Part shown: piece after piece, positions 8,541 to 18,268 of the stretch
Layout of the letters: every line of letters starts with the position of its first letter
Position numbering within the stretch: position 1 is the stretch's first letter
DNA from: Bartonella gabonensis
GTDB taxonomy: Bacteria; Pseudomonadota; Alphaproteobacteria; Rhizobiales; Rhizobiaceae
DNA: 60,256 bases
Direction of reading: 5' to 3'
Assembly: GCF_903679515.1 (NCBI RefSeq)
Contig: NZ_CAHOYM010000003.1
Coordinates: 1 to 60,256, forward strand
Notes under the pieces: generated by a model
Seen by the model: the letters and a program-made list of their open reading frames with translations, nothing else
What the model was told of the DNA's origin: nothing
The model's database searches: none
Program-made: the position numbers and the translations under genes

Positions 8541-8806
8541 TACTCCTCTTTAATAATTATGCACTTTCCGGTCGTATAACTCATCAATTGATCTCTTTCC
8601 CGCTCTCCAAAAACGAAAATTCTTAACCCTATTTGGTCTATCAATAACCTTCACTTGACTTCATACTGATATGACTCACTTAACGAAAGGCTCTACGGTC
8701 AAGCCCTTTCTCGAATATTCATTCGCGTACTCTAAAAGTACTTGCCCTGTCAAGAAAACTTATCGACCTTAAATGACGTGTGTTTTACTTTTATAGCATA
8801 ACAGGA

Positions 8807-10054
8807 TTAAGCCCATTCACCCTTACGAAATACAGGAACTCTTACGCCATCTTGCATAATACCATCTATGTCAATTTCACCAGAGCCAATCATCCAATCA
8901 ATATGAATAACACTTTTATTACCACCACGTGCTGCAATCTCTTCTGATGTCAATGAGGCTCCCTCTAAAAAGCATTTGGAGTAACACTGCCCTAAAGCAA
9001 TATGACAGGCTGCATTTTCATCAAATAAGGTATTATAAAAAAGAAGCTCGCTCTTAGAAATTGGTGAAGAATGAGGGACAAGAGCAACTTCGCCTAATCG
9101 GCTTGCACCCTCATCACTTTGCAAAATCCGCTGAAAAACTGCCTCGCCTGTTGATGCATGGGCATCAACAATGCGCCCTGCTTCAAAACGCACTTCAATA
9201 TTATCAATCAGTGTTCCTTGATAGGAAAGGGGCTTTGTTGAACGAACAAAACCTTCAACCCTATGAGCATGAGGAGTCGTAAAAACCTCTTCTGTCGGAA
9301 TATTAGGATTGCAAACAACACCATTTTGAGCAACGGATGCACCTCCATGCCATTCATGATCATCTGCCAAACCAACTGTTAAATCAGTCCCTGGTCCTGT
9401 GAAGTGCAAAGCAGAAAAACGCTGCTCATTAAGCCAAGATGATAGTTTCCTCAAATTTTCATTATGAGCAATCCACGCATGCACTGGATCTTCTCCTGTC
9501 ACACGGGAAGCAGAAAAAATTGCATCAGCTAATTTTTTAATCGCCTCATTAAGCGGTAAAGAAGGAAACATTGCTTCAGCCCATCCCGCTGTTGGATAAG
9601 CAACAATCGACCAATTGATAGCAAAATTCGATATTTTTTTGAGAGCAGGTTGGTAAGCGAGCGAAGTCGCCTTATTTAACCGCGCAATCTTATCAAAATC
9701 TTGATTGGAAAGAAGCAAAGGATTATCATCAACAATCGCTAAACGTGCAGCCCCATTTTCAAAAGCCTTCGCCATTCCCTCATAGAGCCAAGAAGGGGCA
9801 CAATCAAAACTAGCCGTATGGGCATTTTCAAAACGTGTAAGCGATAACATATCATCACTAAAAAGTGGTGTAATGACACCAGCACCAACCTTATAAGCAT
9901 GATACGCAATACGTCGAACAAAAGGTAATGCTGAAACTGGAGCAGTCAAAACAAGATCCTGCCCCTCTTGTAAATTTAACCCTACTTTTACCGTAACTTC
10001 TGCAAGACGATTAAGCATTTCAGGTGAAATTGTCTCATGAATATCAAAATACAT
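8807..10054 (-). CDS. M29 family aminopeptidase
   Basis: The 415-residue protein matches the M29 (AmpS/aminopeptidase T, thermophilic aminopeptidase) family of cytosolic dimetal exopeptidases. The N-terminal domain shows VGLNLQEGQDLVLTAP and YHAYKVGAGVITP. The metal-binding half contains the Glu of NIPTEEVFTTP, then VEGFV and HSSPISKSELLFYNTLFDENAACH, ending with HIDWMIGSGEIDIDG. The length is typical. It appears to be a single gene, with 266 bases of apparently empty DNA to mutM downstream. Peptide turnover is the likely role; the natural substrate is unknown. Confidence 0.92.
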   Translation of the reverse strand: MYFDIHETISPEMLNRLAEVTVKVGLNLQEGQDLVLTAPVSALPFVRRIAYHAYKVGAGVITPLFSDDMLSLTRFENAHTASFDCAPSWLYEGMAKAFENGAARLAIVDDNPLLLSNQDFDKIARLNKATSLAYQPALKKISNFAINWSIVAYPTAGWAEAMFPSLPLNEAIKKLADAIFSASRVTGEDPVHAWIAHNENLRKLSSWLNEQRFSALHFTGPGTDLTVGLADDHEWHGGASVAQNGVVCNPNIPTEEVFTTPHAHRVEGFVRSTKPLSYQGTLIDNIEVRFEAGRIVDAHASTGEAVFQRILQSDEGASRLGEVALVPHSSPISKSELLFYNTLFDENAACHIALGQCYSKCFLEGASLTSEEIAARGGNKSVIHIDWMIGSGEIDIDGIMQDGVRVPVFRKGEWA

Positions 10055-10233
10055 TACCCATACCCTTCTTTAAATAAAATGCGTTCCTTACGCCACCATA
10101 TTCTAAATTGTTTTTCCAGGTCCTTTCAATATACTTTCTCTACGTCTATTTATACGCATCACTCTTACTAAAGAGCTCACTGAATTCATAAACCGCAATG
10201 GAGTGTAAAATCTTCTTTGGTCACACAAAAAAC

Positions 10234-11070
10234 TTACCAGTTTCTGTGTCGTTTTTCTAACATTGCAACAATTGCATTTAACTGATCTGATGAAGGCAAC
10301 GCCATACCTGTTTTATTTTCCTCTTTCTGAGCTAGATGTCTAGGCGCATAAGCTGGAATAGGAACTTTATCAAGCTGGACCATAGCAAAAGACGTAGGCT
10401 GTACCGTCTTGGACTGTGCTGCTGTTGTTGAAGGAGATGCATTTTTCTCTGCCTTTACTCCCTGACTTTCTAAACCTTTATCAATAAAGCTTGGCGCATA
10501 ATCAGAACGTTCCTGAGCAAAAGCATAAGCAACATTATAAGGGCGATTATCCGTAGGAACTTGAAGTGATCCATCACGGGATCGTTTTTCATAAAAAGCA
10601 TTACCTCCTGCAACATGAACATAGTGCATGTTTTTATAAGGGAAAGACAAACCTGCGGTATGAAAAAACTTAGCGTGTTTAACTTTCTTATCTCGTTCAC
10701 CCCGTAAAACAGCATCAGCAGCCTCTCTTACACGAGCAACAGATGCTTTCTCCGTCATGGGACGCGTTAAAACACCAGGAGCAAATTGCTTATATTGACC
10801 AACAACACCACAAATTGTCTTGGGATAGGCAGTTGAATTAACACGATTCATAACAACCGTTCCAACGGCAATCATTCCTTCACGACTTGAGCGATTTGAT
10901 TCAAAATACATCGCACGCATAAGACATTGGCGCTCTGTCAATGGATACGTAACTGTTTTTGTCTCCTTATTATTTACTTTTCCAGCATCTAAATGATTTG
11001 CAGCACACCCCACAACAACCAACGGTGCTACGCAACAGGTAACAAAAACATTCCAACGATTTTTTTTCAT
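10234..11070 (-). CDS. SleB-type cell wall hydrolase, predicted lipoprotein
   Basis: The 278-residue protein has an N-terminal lipoprotein signal (MKKNRWNVFV...VVVGC, lipid-modified Cys near residue 22). A Hydrolase_2/SleB-CwlJ domain follows (about residues 45-165), with the hallmarks LTERQCLMRAMYFES, AVGTVVMNRV, YPKTICGVV, QFAPG and AKFFHTAGL. The tail (about 175-278) is low-complexity. SleB-like enzymes are lytic transglycosylases or amidases acting on peptidoglycan. In non-sporulating alphaproteobacteria they are taken to remodel the wall. The start is uncertain: a GTG four codons upstream (11082) is possible, and the AGGA at 11086-11089 suits neither start well. Confidence 0.85.
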   Translation of the reverse strand: MKKNRWNVFVTCCVAPLVVVGCAANHLDAGKVNNKETKTVTYPLTERQCLMRAMYFESNRSSREGMIAVGTVVMNRVNSTAYPKTICGVVGQYKQFAPGVLTRPMTEKASVARVREAADAVLRGERDKKVKHAKFFHTAGLSFPYKNMHYVHVAGGNAFYEKRSRDGSLQVPTDNRPYNVAYAFAQERSDYAPSFIDKGLESQGVKAEKNASPSTTAAQSKTVQPTSFAMVQLDKVPIPAYAPRHLAQKEENKTGMALPSSDQLNAIVAMLEKRHRNW

Positions 11071-11082
11071 CTTAGGCAACAC

Positions 11083-11472
11083 ATTCCTATAATCTCTGAG
11101 CTATTCAAATTTTGAAATGAACTTTAAATGTATCTCTCAATAAAGTACACCGCTAATTGTTACCACTCAGTAAAATTTTAATACAAATGGTAATCAAAAA
11201 CTATCTATGCGAAATAAAAAATAAAATATTCTTAATTTATAGATCAATATCGTCGCTCCTCATGGCACAATATGGACCTCTAGAATCCTACGCCTTTCAA
11301 TCGCAATAAAATAATATGAACACTCATTCTCCATACTAAAAGATTGGGCGAAAAATATTTGGATATTAAAACTCTTTGCATCAATATTGAAAAAATAATA
11401 CAGATATCCCCCTTAATATAAATTATATAAATTTTAATAAAATGATCAGAAAGCCCCCCATACAGCCATAAT
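11083..11472. other. Intergenic region
   Basis: About 390 bases of AT-rich DNA upstream of the SleB-like gene. I see no gene, strong hairpin or recognisable regulatory site. Confidence 0.4.
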
Positions 11473-11718
11473 ATGGATGATGATATCATTCAATATATAA
11501 ATATGTCACATCAAGAGTTAACAATCTATCCTGTTCGCCTGAAAAAACTCTTTGTTGTTTCTTTGTACTTTTTCATAATATGGTCATTATATTCTTTTTA
11601 TATTCTTTCTAGAGCTTTGTATTGTAAGAAAATGCTCAATGTATCTACAAGCTTACTTTTAGATATCTCAGAAAAATTTAATCTCTTTTCTTCTCATCTA
11701 TACCAACTTTATACGTAA
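11473..11718 (+). CDS. Doubtful small membrane-protein ORF
   Basis: An 81-codon frame on the strand opposite to phoU, overlapping the phoU 3' end by 41 bases. It has one clear hydrophobic segment (LFVVSLYFFIIWSLYSFYIL, about residues 26-45) preceded by basic residues, as a real inner-membrane protein might. No ribosome-binding site is evident before the ATG and I recognise no family. It may be a decayed fragment of a larger membrane gene or chance in AT-rich DNA. Confidence 0.2.
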   Translation: MDDDIIQYINMSHQELTIYPVRLKKLFVVSLYFFIIWSLYSFYILSRALYCKKMLNVSTSLLLDISEKFNLFSSHLYQLYT

Positions 11719-12400
11719 GGTCATCACGAGGACGATCAGAAGACATATGATAACCCGTTATGATATAATGCAACATTTCAGCAATATTGGTAACATGATC
11801 ACCAATTCGTTCAATATTCTTTAAACAAAACAGTAAATGCGTACAAACCGTAATATTGCGCATATCTTCCATCATATATGTCAAAAGTTCACGAAAAAGA
11901 GAAGTATACAAAGCATCAATCTTCTCATCACGCTCACGCACAGCGTCAACACGCTCTAATCGGCGACTCGTATAAGCATCTAAAACTTCTTTTAATTGAT
12001 TGAGAGCTAGAGCTGTAATTGTTTCAAGCCCATGATAAAAAGACGCAGCTTGACGTATTTCTGAAAGGGCAACTGTTCTCTTAGCAATGTTTTTGGCCAT
12101 ATCCCCAATCCGCTCAAGATCAGAAGAAATACGAATGGCTCCTATAATTTCACGCAAATCTACAGCCATCGGTTGACGCTTGCAAATAATAGCAACCGCT
12201 TTTTCATCAATATCACGTTCTGCTTCATCTAAAAACACATCATCGGCAATCACTGCCGTTGCAAGTTGAAGATCACTACAGACAACTGATGCAACAGAAC
12301 GTTCAATCATTCTTTCCGCATGGCACCCCATTTCTGTAATCCTTGCTTTTAGATATTTTAGTTCCGCATCATAAGAACGAACAGTATGGTTCATAGACAT
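11678..12400 (-). CDS. phoU: Phosphate transport system regulator PhoU
   Basis: The 240-residue all-helical protein has the two PhoU repeats. Each carries a metal-binding E/DxxxD-type motif, seen in RISSDLERIGDMAKNIAKR (about residues 91-109) and LKNIERIGDHVTNIAEM (about 188-204). PhoU links the Pst transporter to the PhoR/PhoB two-component system and restrains phosphate uptake. It is the last gene of the pst cluster, 21 bases after pstB. GAGGAAA lies upstream of the ATG; a second ATG two codons later is possible. No phoB or phoR gene adjoins it here. Confidence 0.95.
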   Translation of the reverse strand: MSMNHTVRSYDAELKYLKARITEMGCHAERMIERSVASVVCSDLQLATAVIADDVFLDEAERDIDEKAVAIICKRQPMAVDLREIIGAIRISSDLERIGDMAKNIAKRTVALSEIRQAASFYHGLETITALALNQLKEVLDAYTSRRLERVDAVRERDEKIDALYTSLFRELLTYMMEDMRNITVCTHLLFCLKNIERIGDHVTNIAEMLHYIITGYHMSSDRPRDDLTYKVGIDEKKRD

Positions 12401-12421
12401 ATCTTAGTTTCCTCAATTCAC

Positions 12422-13180
12422 CTATCCAAAACGCCCAGTAATATAATCTTGCGTCCGTTGTTCTTTTGGTGAAGTGAAAATCATTTCAGTTGCACCAACT
12501 TCGACCAAATGCCCTAAATGAAACATAGCCGTATATTGAGAAACACGTGCTGCCTGTTGCATGGAATGTGTTACGATAACAATTGTATAATTTTGCCGTA
12601 ACGCATCGATAAGCTCTTCAATCCGAGCCGTCGCAATGGGATCAAGAGCTGAACAAGGCTCATCCATCAAAATAACTTCGGGACTAACCGCAATGGCACG
12701 CGCAATACATAAACGCTGTTGTTGTCCTCCGGATAAACTTGTTCCAAGATCATGAAGACGGTCTTTTACTTCTTCAAATAAACCCGCCTGCCTCAAACTT
12801 TTTTCAACCACATCATGCAATTCAGAACGTGTTTTTACCAAACCATGAATGCGCGGTCCATAGGCAACATTTTCAAATATAGATTTTGGAAAAGGGCTAG
12901 GCTTTTGAAAAACCATTCCAACACGGGCTCGTAATTCTACAACATCAATTCTCTGGTCATAAATATTTTCTCCATCTAAAGTGATAAGACCCGTTATTTT
13001 AGCCCCTTCAATCGTATCATTCATACGGTTGAAACAACGCAAAAAGGTCGACTTCCCGCATCCTGATGGACCAATCAAAGCAGTGACTTGATGTTCAGGA
13101 ATATCAAGGGTAATACCATGAAGTGCTTCTTTTTCTCCATAAGAAACCTTTACATCCTGACCACGCATTTTAATCTTCAT
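12422..13180 (-). CDS. pstB: Phosphate ABC transporter ATP-binding protein PstB
   Basis: The 252-residue ATPase energises high-affinity phosphate import. Walker A is GPSGCGKST (37-45), the Q-loop lies in [15 protein letters not shown], the ABC signature is LSGGQQQR, and Walker B is [13 protein letters not shown], with the switch His in [16 protein letters not shown] after the Q-loop and the ending DYITGRFG are typical of PstB. The length is standard. It sits between pstA and phoU on the same strand with short gaps, consistent with one operon. Confidence 0.97.
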   Translation of the reverse strand: MKIKMRGQDVKVSYGEKEALHGITLDIPEHQVTALIGPSGCGKSTFLRCFNRMNDTIEGAKITGLITLDGENIYDQRIDVVELRARVGMVFQKPSPFPKSIFENVAYGPRIHGLVKTRSELHDVVEKSLRQAGLFEEVKDRLHDLGTSLSGGQQQRLCIARAIAVSPEVILMDEPCSALDPIATARIEELIDALRQNYTIVIVTHSMQQAARVSQYTAMFHLGHLVEVGATEMIFTSPKEQRTQDYITGRFG

Positions 13181-13230
13181 TACAAAAACTCACCTTACAA
13201 AAACCTTATCGAAGTTGTTATTTATTAAAA

Positions 13231-14520
13231 TTACTGGCGGCGTTCAAATCGTCGACGTAAAAAAACCGCAGAAATATTCATGATTGCAAGAAAAATCATT
13301 AATACAATAATAGCCCCCGATGTCTTTTCAACAAAAGCGCGCTCTGCCCCACCCGCCCACATAAAAATTTGAACAGGCAAAGCTGTTGCCGGATCCATGG
13401 GCGTCGTAGGAATATTAACAACAAAAGCAACCATTCCAATCAAAAGCAAAGGTGCTGTTTCACCCAAAGCCTGAGCTACTCCAATAATCGTACCCGTTAA
13501 AATACCCGGCGCTGCTAAAGGAACAACATGATGAAAAATCATTTGTGTTTTTGATGCTCCCAACCCTAAAGCTGCCGCACGAATAGAGAGAGGAACAGCA
13601 CGCAAAGCAGAACGTGTTGCAATAATGATCGTGGGAAGAGTCATGAGCGCTAAAACAAGACCACCAACAAAAGAAGCTGAACGTGGTAATCCTAAAAAAT
13701 TAACAAAAACTGCAAGTCCTAAAAGACCAAAAACAATCGAAGGAACAGCGGCAAGGTTATTGATATTAACCTCAATAAAATCTATAAATTTATTTTTGCG
13801 CGCATATTCTTCTAAATAAAGAGCCGTTGCTATGCCTATCGGGAGTGAAATCAATAAAACGATGCCTATCATATAAAGAGAACCAATGATCGCAACACCT
13901 AATCCCGCAGTCTCAGGACGACTTGAAGCGCCAAATGTAAAAAAACCAGTATTAAATGTCTTATAAAGCGTACCATCATGCGCTAAACGCTTTATCCATT
14001 CCACTTGTCGATTAGAAACTTTGCGGTTTTTTTCTTCTACCTGCAGATCAATCTGTCCCTTATAAGCAGAATCAATATCCGCGGCTGCCAAAACTTTTAT
14101 TTTTTGCATTGTGCCAATCAGTTTAGGATTTTTTGTCACCATTTCACGTAGTTGAACACGGACACCATTTGAAAACATACGGTTAATGTCCCGCAAAGAG
14201 GCTCGATCATTTGGATTAACATCAAGTTTTTTTGCTAAAGCATTGCGTACAAGAAGCGGATAATTCGCTGTCATGAGGATTTGTGGTTTTGTTTGACGTT
14301 GACCACTTGGATCAATGATCTTTTCATCCAAATAAATCGATAATGTCATTTCACTTTGAAAAAAAGCTGTATAGCCTTGACTCATAATAGACCATAAAAG
14401 CGCAAATAAAAAAAACAAACCAATAAAAATAGCAATCAAACCATAGGCACGAAAACGACGTTCAGCCCTATACCGACGCTTAAGGCTAATATTGCGACGA
14501 GGAAAAAAATCTTCTTTCAT
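13231..14520 (-). CDS. pstA: Phosphate ABC transporter permease PstA
   Basis: The 429-residue inner-membrane permease is much longer than the roughly 300-residue enterobacterial PstA. After one N-terminal transmembrane helix (about residues 28-50) comes a soluble, probably periplasmic, region of about 150 residues. The transport domain then contains GSLYMIGIVLLISLPIGIATALYLEEYA and the EAA-loop region ALGLGASKTQMIFHHVVPLAAPGI. The extra region resembles the alphaproteobacterial PstA-associated DUF3333 extension. Its ATG overlaps the pstC stop by 4 bases (ATGA), indicating translational coupling. Confidence 0.95.
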   Translation of the reverse strand: MKEDFFPRRNISLKRRYRAERRFRAYGLIAIFIGLFFLFALLWSIMSQGYTAFFQSEMTLSIYLDEKIIDPSGQRQTKPQILMTANYPLLVRNALAKKLDVNPNDRASLRDINRMFSNGVRVQLREMVTKNPKLIGTMQKIKVLAAADIDSAYKGQIDLQVEEKNRKVSNRQVEWIKRLAHDGTLYKTFNTGFFTFGASSRPETAGLGVAIIGSLYMIGIVLLISLPIGIATALYLEEYARKNKFIDFIEVNINNLAAVPSIVFGLLGLAVFVNFLGLPRSASFVGGLVLALMTLPTIIIATRSALRAVPLSIRAAALGLGASKTQMIFHHVVPLAAPGILTGTIIGVAQALGETAPLLLIGMVAFVVNIPTTPMDPATALPVQIFMWAGGAERAFVEKTSGAIIVLMIFLAIMNISAVFLRRRFERRQ

Positions 14521-15977
14521 TCATATTGTTCCCGATATCTACGCACAATATAAAGAGCTAAAATATTCATCAAGAGTGTCATCACAAAGAGTGTCATTCC
14601 CAAGGCAAAAGCCACCAGAGTTTGTGGAGAATTAAACTCAAAATCACCGGTCAATTGATTAACAATCTTAACCGTCATGGTGGTCATTGCTTCAAAAGGA
14701 TTAAGAGTTAAGTTTGCTGCAACACCTGCCGCCAAAACCACAATCATTGTTTCCCCAATTGCACGCGATGCCGTCAACAAAATAGCCCCCATAATTCCGG
14801 GAAGCGCTGCTGGTATAACGACTTTTTTAATTGTTTCAGATTGCGTTGCCCCTAAACCATAAGAACCTTCACGTAAAATGCGTGGAACGGCTGTAATAAC
14901 ATCATCCGACAAAGAAGAAACAAAAGGAATCAACATAATTCCCATTACAATACCAGCCGTTAAAACACTTTGTGCCATAATAAAACCACTCCCTCCTGAT
15001 AGAGAAACAGACAGATCACGTAAAAAGGGTCCTACAATCTTCAAAGCAAAAAAACCATAAACAATGGTTGGGATGCCAGCAAGAACTTCTAATAATGGTT
15101 TTACAATTGCGCGCAAGCGTGCAGAAGCATACTCGGCCATATAAAGAGCTGAAAATAAGCCTATAGGTACAGCAAAAAGCATAGCGACAAATGCAATATA
15201 AAGCGTACCAGCAAGGAGCGGTATTAAACCAAATTGTCCACCTTCATCGCTTAAACTGCTCGCGGAAAAACGCGGATCCCAAACCGTTCCTAAAAAGAAA
15301 TTTGAAATGGATACAGACTGAAAAAAGCTTATTGTCTGAAAAAACAGAGAAAGTGCAATGGCTATTGTCGTCAAGACTGCAACGATAGAAGCACACGCCA
15401 ACCCAATAATAATTAAAGATTCAACCTTATTGCGTGCACGTTGATGAGGCGCAATTTGTATCATTCCACAGATAAAACCAAAGGAGGCAACAGCAAAAAG
15501 GAAACTATGACCAATAAATTGAAGCTTTTCAGAAGAAAATATCCATGACCGTGCTGTTTTGAACACATCATCCGATACGTCATGAGGTAAAATCAATCCT
15601 TTGGACAGTAATTGTGCCTGCACTTCCTTATAGGAAGTGGTGGAAAGATCCCCTTCAAAGTGATCAATCATTTTGATGATACTTCGAAGAGTCTCCCAAA
15701 GGAGATCATGATTGATAGATTCTGTTATATGCGCGCTATATGCCCAAAACTCTCGAGAGGCATTATATTCTAAATAAATTGTACTCCCAGCATCCCACAA
15801 AATTAAAAAAATAAAAGCTGGAATAACAGTAATCAAAAAAGTCCACCAACCATAATAATACGCACGAGAATGCATTTTATGATGTTTGTATTCAAGAGTG
15901 CGCGCTCGCATATAAGAAATACAAAAGCCACAAAACCCAAGAAGCAATAACAAAAAAACAATGAAGGAAATGCGCAT
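14517..15977 (-). CDS. pstC: Phosphate ABC transporter permease PstC
   Basis: The 486-residue partner permease also has an enlarged N-terminal part with three hydrophobic segments and a soluble stretch (about residues 70-150). The transport domain includes FGLIPLLAGTLYIAFVAMLFAVPIGL, the EAA-type loop YGLGATQSETIKKVVIPAALPGIMG and ASRAIGETM. PstC and PstA form the phosphate channel. Both carrying long N-terminal regions is usual in Rhizobiales. It follows pstS by 76 bases and overlaps pstA by 4. Confidence 0.95.
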   Translation of the reverse strand: MRISFIVFLLLLLGFCGFCISYMRARTLEYKHHKMHSRAYYYGWWTFLITVIPAFIFLILWDAGSTIYLEYNASREFWAYSAHITESINHDLLWETLRSIIKMIDHFEGDLSTTSYKEVQAQLLSKGLILPHDVSDDVFKTARSWIFSSEKLQFIGHSFLFAVASFGFICGMIQIAPHQRARNKVESLIIIGLACASIVAVLTTIAIALSLFFQTISFFQSVSISNFFLGTVWDPRFSASSLSDEGGQFGLIPLLAGTLYIAFVAMLFAVPIGLFSALYMAEYASARLRAIVKPLLEVLAGIPTIVYGFFALKIVGPFLRDLSVSLSGGSGFIMAQSVLTAGIVMGIMLIPFVSSLSDDVITAVPRILREGSYGLGATQSETIKKVVIPAALPGIMGAILLTASRAIGETMIVVLAAGVAANLTLNPFEAMTTMTVKIVNQLTGDFEFNSPQTLVAFALGMTLFVMTLLMNILALYIVRRYREQYE

Positions 15978-16053
15978 TTTATCTTTCAGTTTTTATAAAA
16001 AAATAGCACCGAAAACGCCTACTCCGGCAATCCAATAAATTATTCCCAGAAAA

Positions 16054-17100
16054 TTATTTCAACATCATTACCCGACCAGCAGAAAAATCAGAACGCTGTG
16101 CTTGGCGCTCCTTTTCAGGAGCAACAATCAAGCCATATTCAGCCAAAGGGCTATCCGGACCAATCATTTGATCAGAAAGGAAAAAATCAATATACTCTCG
16201 CAAACCTGAAACAATATCTAAATGTGCTTTCTTAATATAGAAAAAAAGTGGACGAGAAACTGAATATTGTCCACTAGAAATTGTCTCAACTGTCGGCGCA
16301 AAACCGTTAATATCGGCAACCTTTAGCCTATCAGCATTATTTTGATAAAAAGACAAACCAAAAATACCAACCCCTTTTTTATTCGAAGTTAGACGCGCAA
16401 ATGTTTCAGAATAATCACCATCAATATCAACCGCTTTTCCATCCTTACGGACCGCAATACAAGCAGCGTGTATCTGCTTATCATCCATTCCTAAAGACTT
16501 CATCACTTCAACTGCCCCACTCTCTTTACAGCCCACAGCGAGTAATTTTTCCTCAAAAACTTCCCGCGTTCCATGCTTTTCTCCAGGAATATAGACTGCT
16601 ATCGTCCAATCAGGAAGAGCACTATTGATGGCACTCCATTTCGAAACATTATTGAGCTGTAACTTTCCATCTATAATAACTCGAGCCGCAAGGGCCTTAT
16701 AAACATCTAACGGCTGTAATTTCCAATCAGGACCGTTAATATCTGTTGCAAGAACAATGCCATCATACCCAATGCGTATTTCTTCAACATCTTTCACACC
16801 AGCATCAAAACAAGATTGCAATTCACTCGATTTCATTGCTCGTGAAGCATTAACAATATCAACAGTGTTCTCCCCAATACCGCGGCAAAATTCCTTAATT
16901 CCTGCTCCTGTCCCACCCGATTCGATAACAGGAACCTTAAAATGGGGATAAATTTCTCCAAATGTCTCAGCGACAATCTTTTGATAAGGTAAAACTGTAG
17001 ATGAGCCAGTAACCTGTATTTGATCGCGTGCGCTACCTATATTTACTGACAGCAGTAACGCAAAAACCAATCCCATTCCAATTGATAAGACTCTGCTCAT
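16054..17100 (-). CDS. pstS: Periplasmic phosphate-binding protein PstS
   Basis: The 348-residue protein has a signal peptide ending near NIGSA (about residue 24). The phosphate-contacting motifs are TGSSTVLPYQ, ESGGTGAGIKEFCRG and NASRAMKSSE, with IPGEKHGTREVFEE later in the second lobe. It delivers phosphate to PstC/PstA and is first in the pst cluster. AGGGAG lies just before the ATG. I searched the 141 bases upstream for a Pho box and saw no convincing pair of CTGTCAT-like repeats, so regulation is unproven here. Confidence 0.95.
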   Translation of the reverse strand: MSRVLSIGMGLVFALLLSVNIGSARDQIQVTGSSTVLPYQKIVAETFGEIYPHFKVPVIESGGTGAGIKEFCRGIGENTVDIVNASRAMKSSELQSCFDAGVKDVEEIRIGYDGIVLATDINGPDWKLQPLDVYKALAARVIIDGKLQLNNVSKWSAINSALPDWTIAVYIPGEKHGTREVFEEKLLAVGCKESGAVEVMKSLGMDDKQIHAACIAVRKDGKAVDIDGDYSETFARLTSNKKGVGIFGLSFYQNNADRLKVADINGFAPTVETISSGQYSVSRPLFFYIKKAHLDIVSGLREYIDFFLSDQMIGPDSPLAEYGLIVAPEKERQAQRSDFSAGRVMMLK

Positions 17101-17241
17101 CTATAAACTCCCTAAACATTGAGAATAAAGCCTCTTACTTTATACCATACGGTCATTCTAATTCACATTTGCAACATAACAAATATAAAAAAACAATATG
17201 GATCATTTTTTTCACAAAAGCATGCTTGGATTCTGTATAAA

Positions 17242-18180
17242 TTAATTTGAACATTTGGACTCAATAACATCCCAAAACAGATGCGCAATATCTGTACCAC
17301 AGAAGCGCTTAATTTCACGAATGCCCGTAGGAGACGTTACATTAATTTCTGTTATATAACCTCCAATCACATCAATCCCTACAAAAAGAAGACCACGTTC
17401 CTTTAAGGATGAACCAAGGCGTTCACAAATTTCATAATCACGTTTTGTTAACTCAACATTTTCCGCACGCCCTCCAACATGCATGTTCGAACGTACATCT
17501 GTTTTCGTTGGAATTCGATTAATGGCTCCAACAGGCGTACCATCAAGCAAAATAATCCGTTTATCTCCTTTTCGTACGGCCTCTAAATAACGCTGAACAA
17601 TAAAAGGTTCGCGATAAATGTCTGTAAACATTTCCAACAACGATGCTAAATTGCGATCATCTTGTTTTAAATAAAATACACCAGCGCCCCCATTCCCATA
17701 AAGTGGTTTCACAATAATATCGCCAAATTTCTCTCTAAAAGCAGTTATTTCTTCAATATCTTTGGTAATTAACGTTTCCGGCATCAAATCAGAAAATTCT
17801 GTCACAAAAATTTTTTCTGGACTGTTGCGTACCCATGCCGGATCATTCAAAACAAGTGTTTTAGGATGAATACGTTCTAACAAATGTGTGGTGGTAATAT
17901 AATTGAGATCAAAAGGCGGATCTTGGCGCAAAAGAACCACATCCATATCTTTTAATTCCGTGCGAACAGGCTTTCCTAACTGATAATGGTTCCCCTCTTC
18001 ATCATGGACAGTCAATGATTCTAGTCGTGCAATCACACAACCATTGCACAAAGATAAACGATCTGGAGTATAATGAAAAAGAGAGTGTCCACGTTCTTGC
18101 GCTGCTAAAGCGAGGGCAAATGTCGTATCTCCTTGAATCCGAACTGTTGCAATATGATCCATCTGAATGGCAATTTTCAT
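17242..18180 (-). CDS. gshB: Glutathione synthetase
   Basis: The 312-residue ATP-grasp enzyme joins gamma-glutamylcysteine and glycine, the second step of glutathione synthesis. The N-terminus [21 protein letters not shown] is typical. The ATP-grasp core shows [40 protein letters not shown], the flexible-loop motif GAINRIP and metal ligands in [13 protein letters not shown]. The length matches the family. It is divergent from the E1-like gene across 88 bases. gshA is not in the window. Confidence 0.96.
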   Translation of the reverse strand: MKIAIQMDHIATVRIQGDTTFALALAAQERGHSLFHYTPDRLSLCNGCVIARLESLTVHDEEGNHYQLGKPVRTELKDMDVVLLRQDPPFDLNYITTTHLLERIHPKTLVLNDPAWVRNSPEKIFVTEFSDLMPETLITKDIEEITAFREKFGDIIVKPLYGNGGAGVFYLKQDDRNLASLLEMFTDIYREPFIVQRYLEAVRKGDKRIILLDGTPVGAINRIPTKTDVRSNMHVGGRAENVELTKRDYEICERLGSSLKERGLLFVGIDVIGGYITEINVTSPTGIREIKRFCGTDIAHLFWDVIESKCSN

Positions 18181-18268
18181 AAATAAATCCTCCCTTATCC
18201 TAAAAGCAGACTGGTCTGTGCATCATAAACTTAGTAAACAATAAAATAACGATGACAAGAGAAAATTC

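Noticed and set aside
11280-11489. A 69-codon minus-strand frame
   Set aside because: It overlaps the start of another doubtful frame, has no ribosome site and no recognisable content.
17101-17241. A Pho box upstream of pstS
   Set aside because: I looked for paired CTGTCAT-like repeats on the minus strand and found none convincing.
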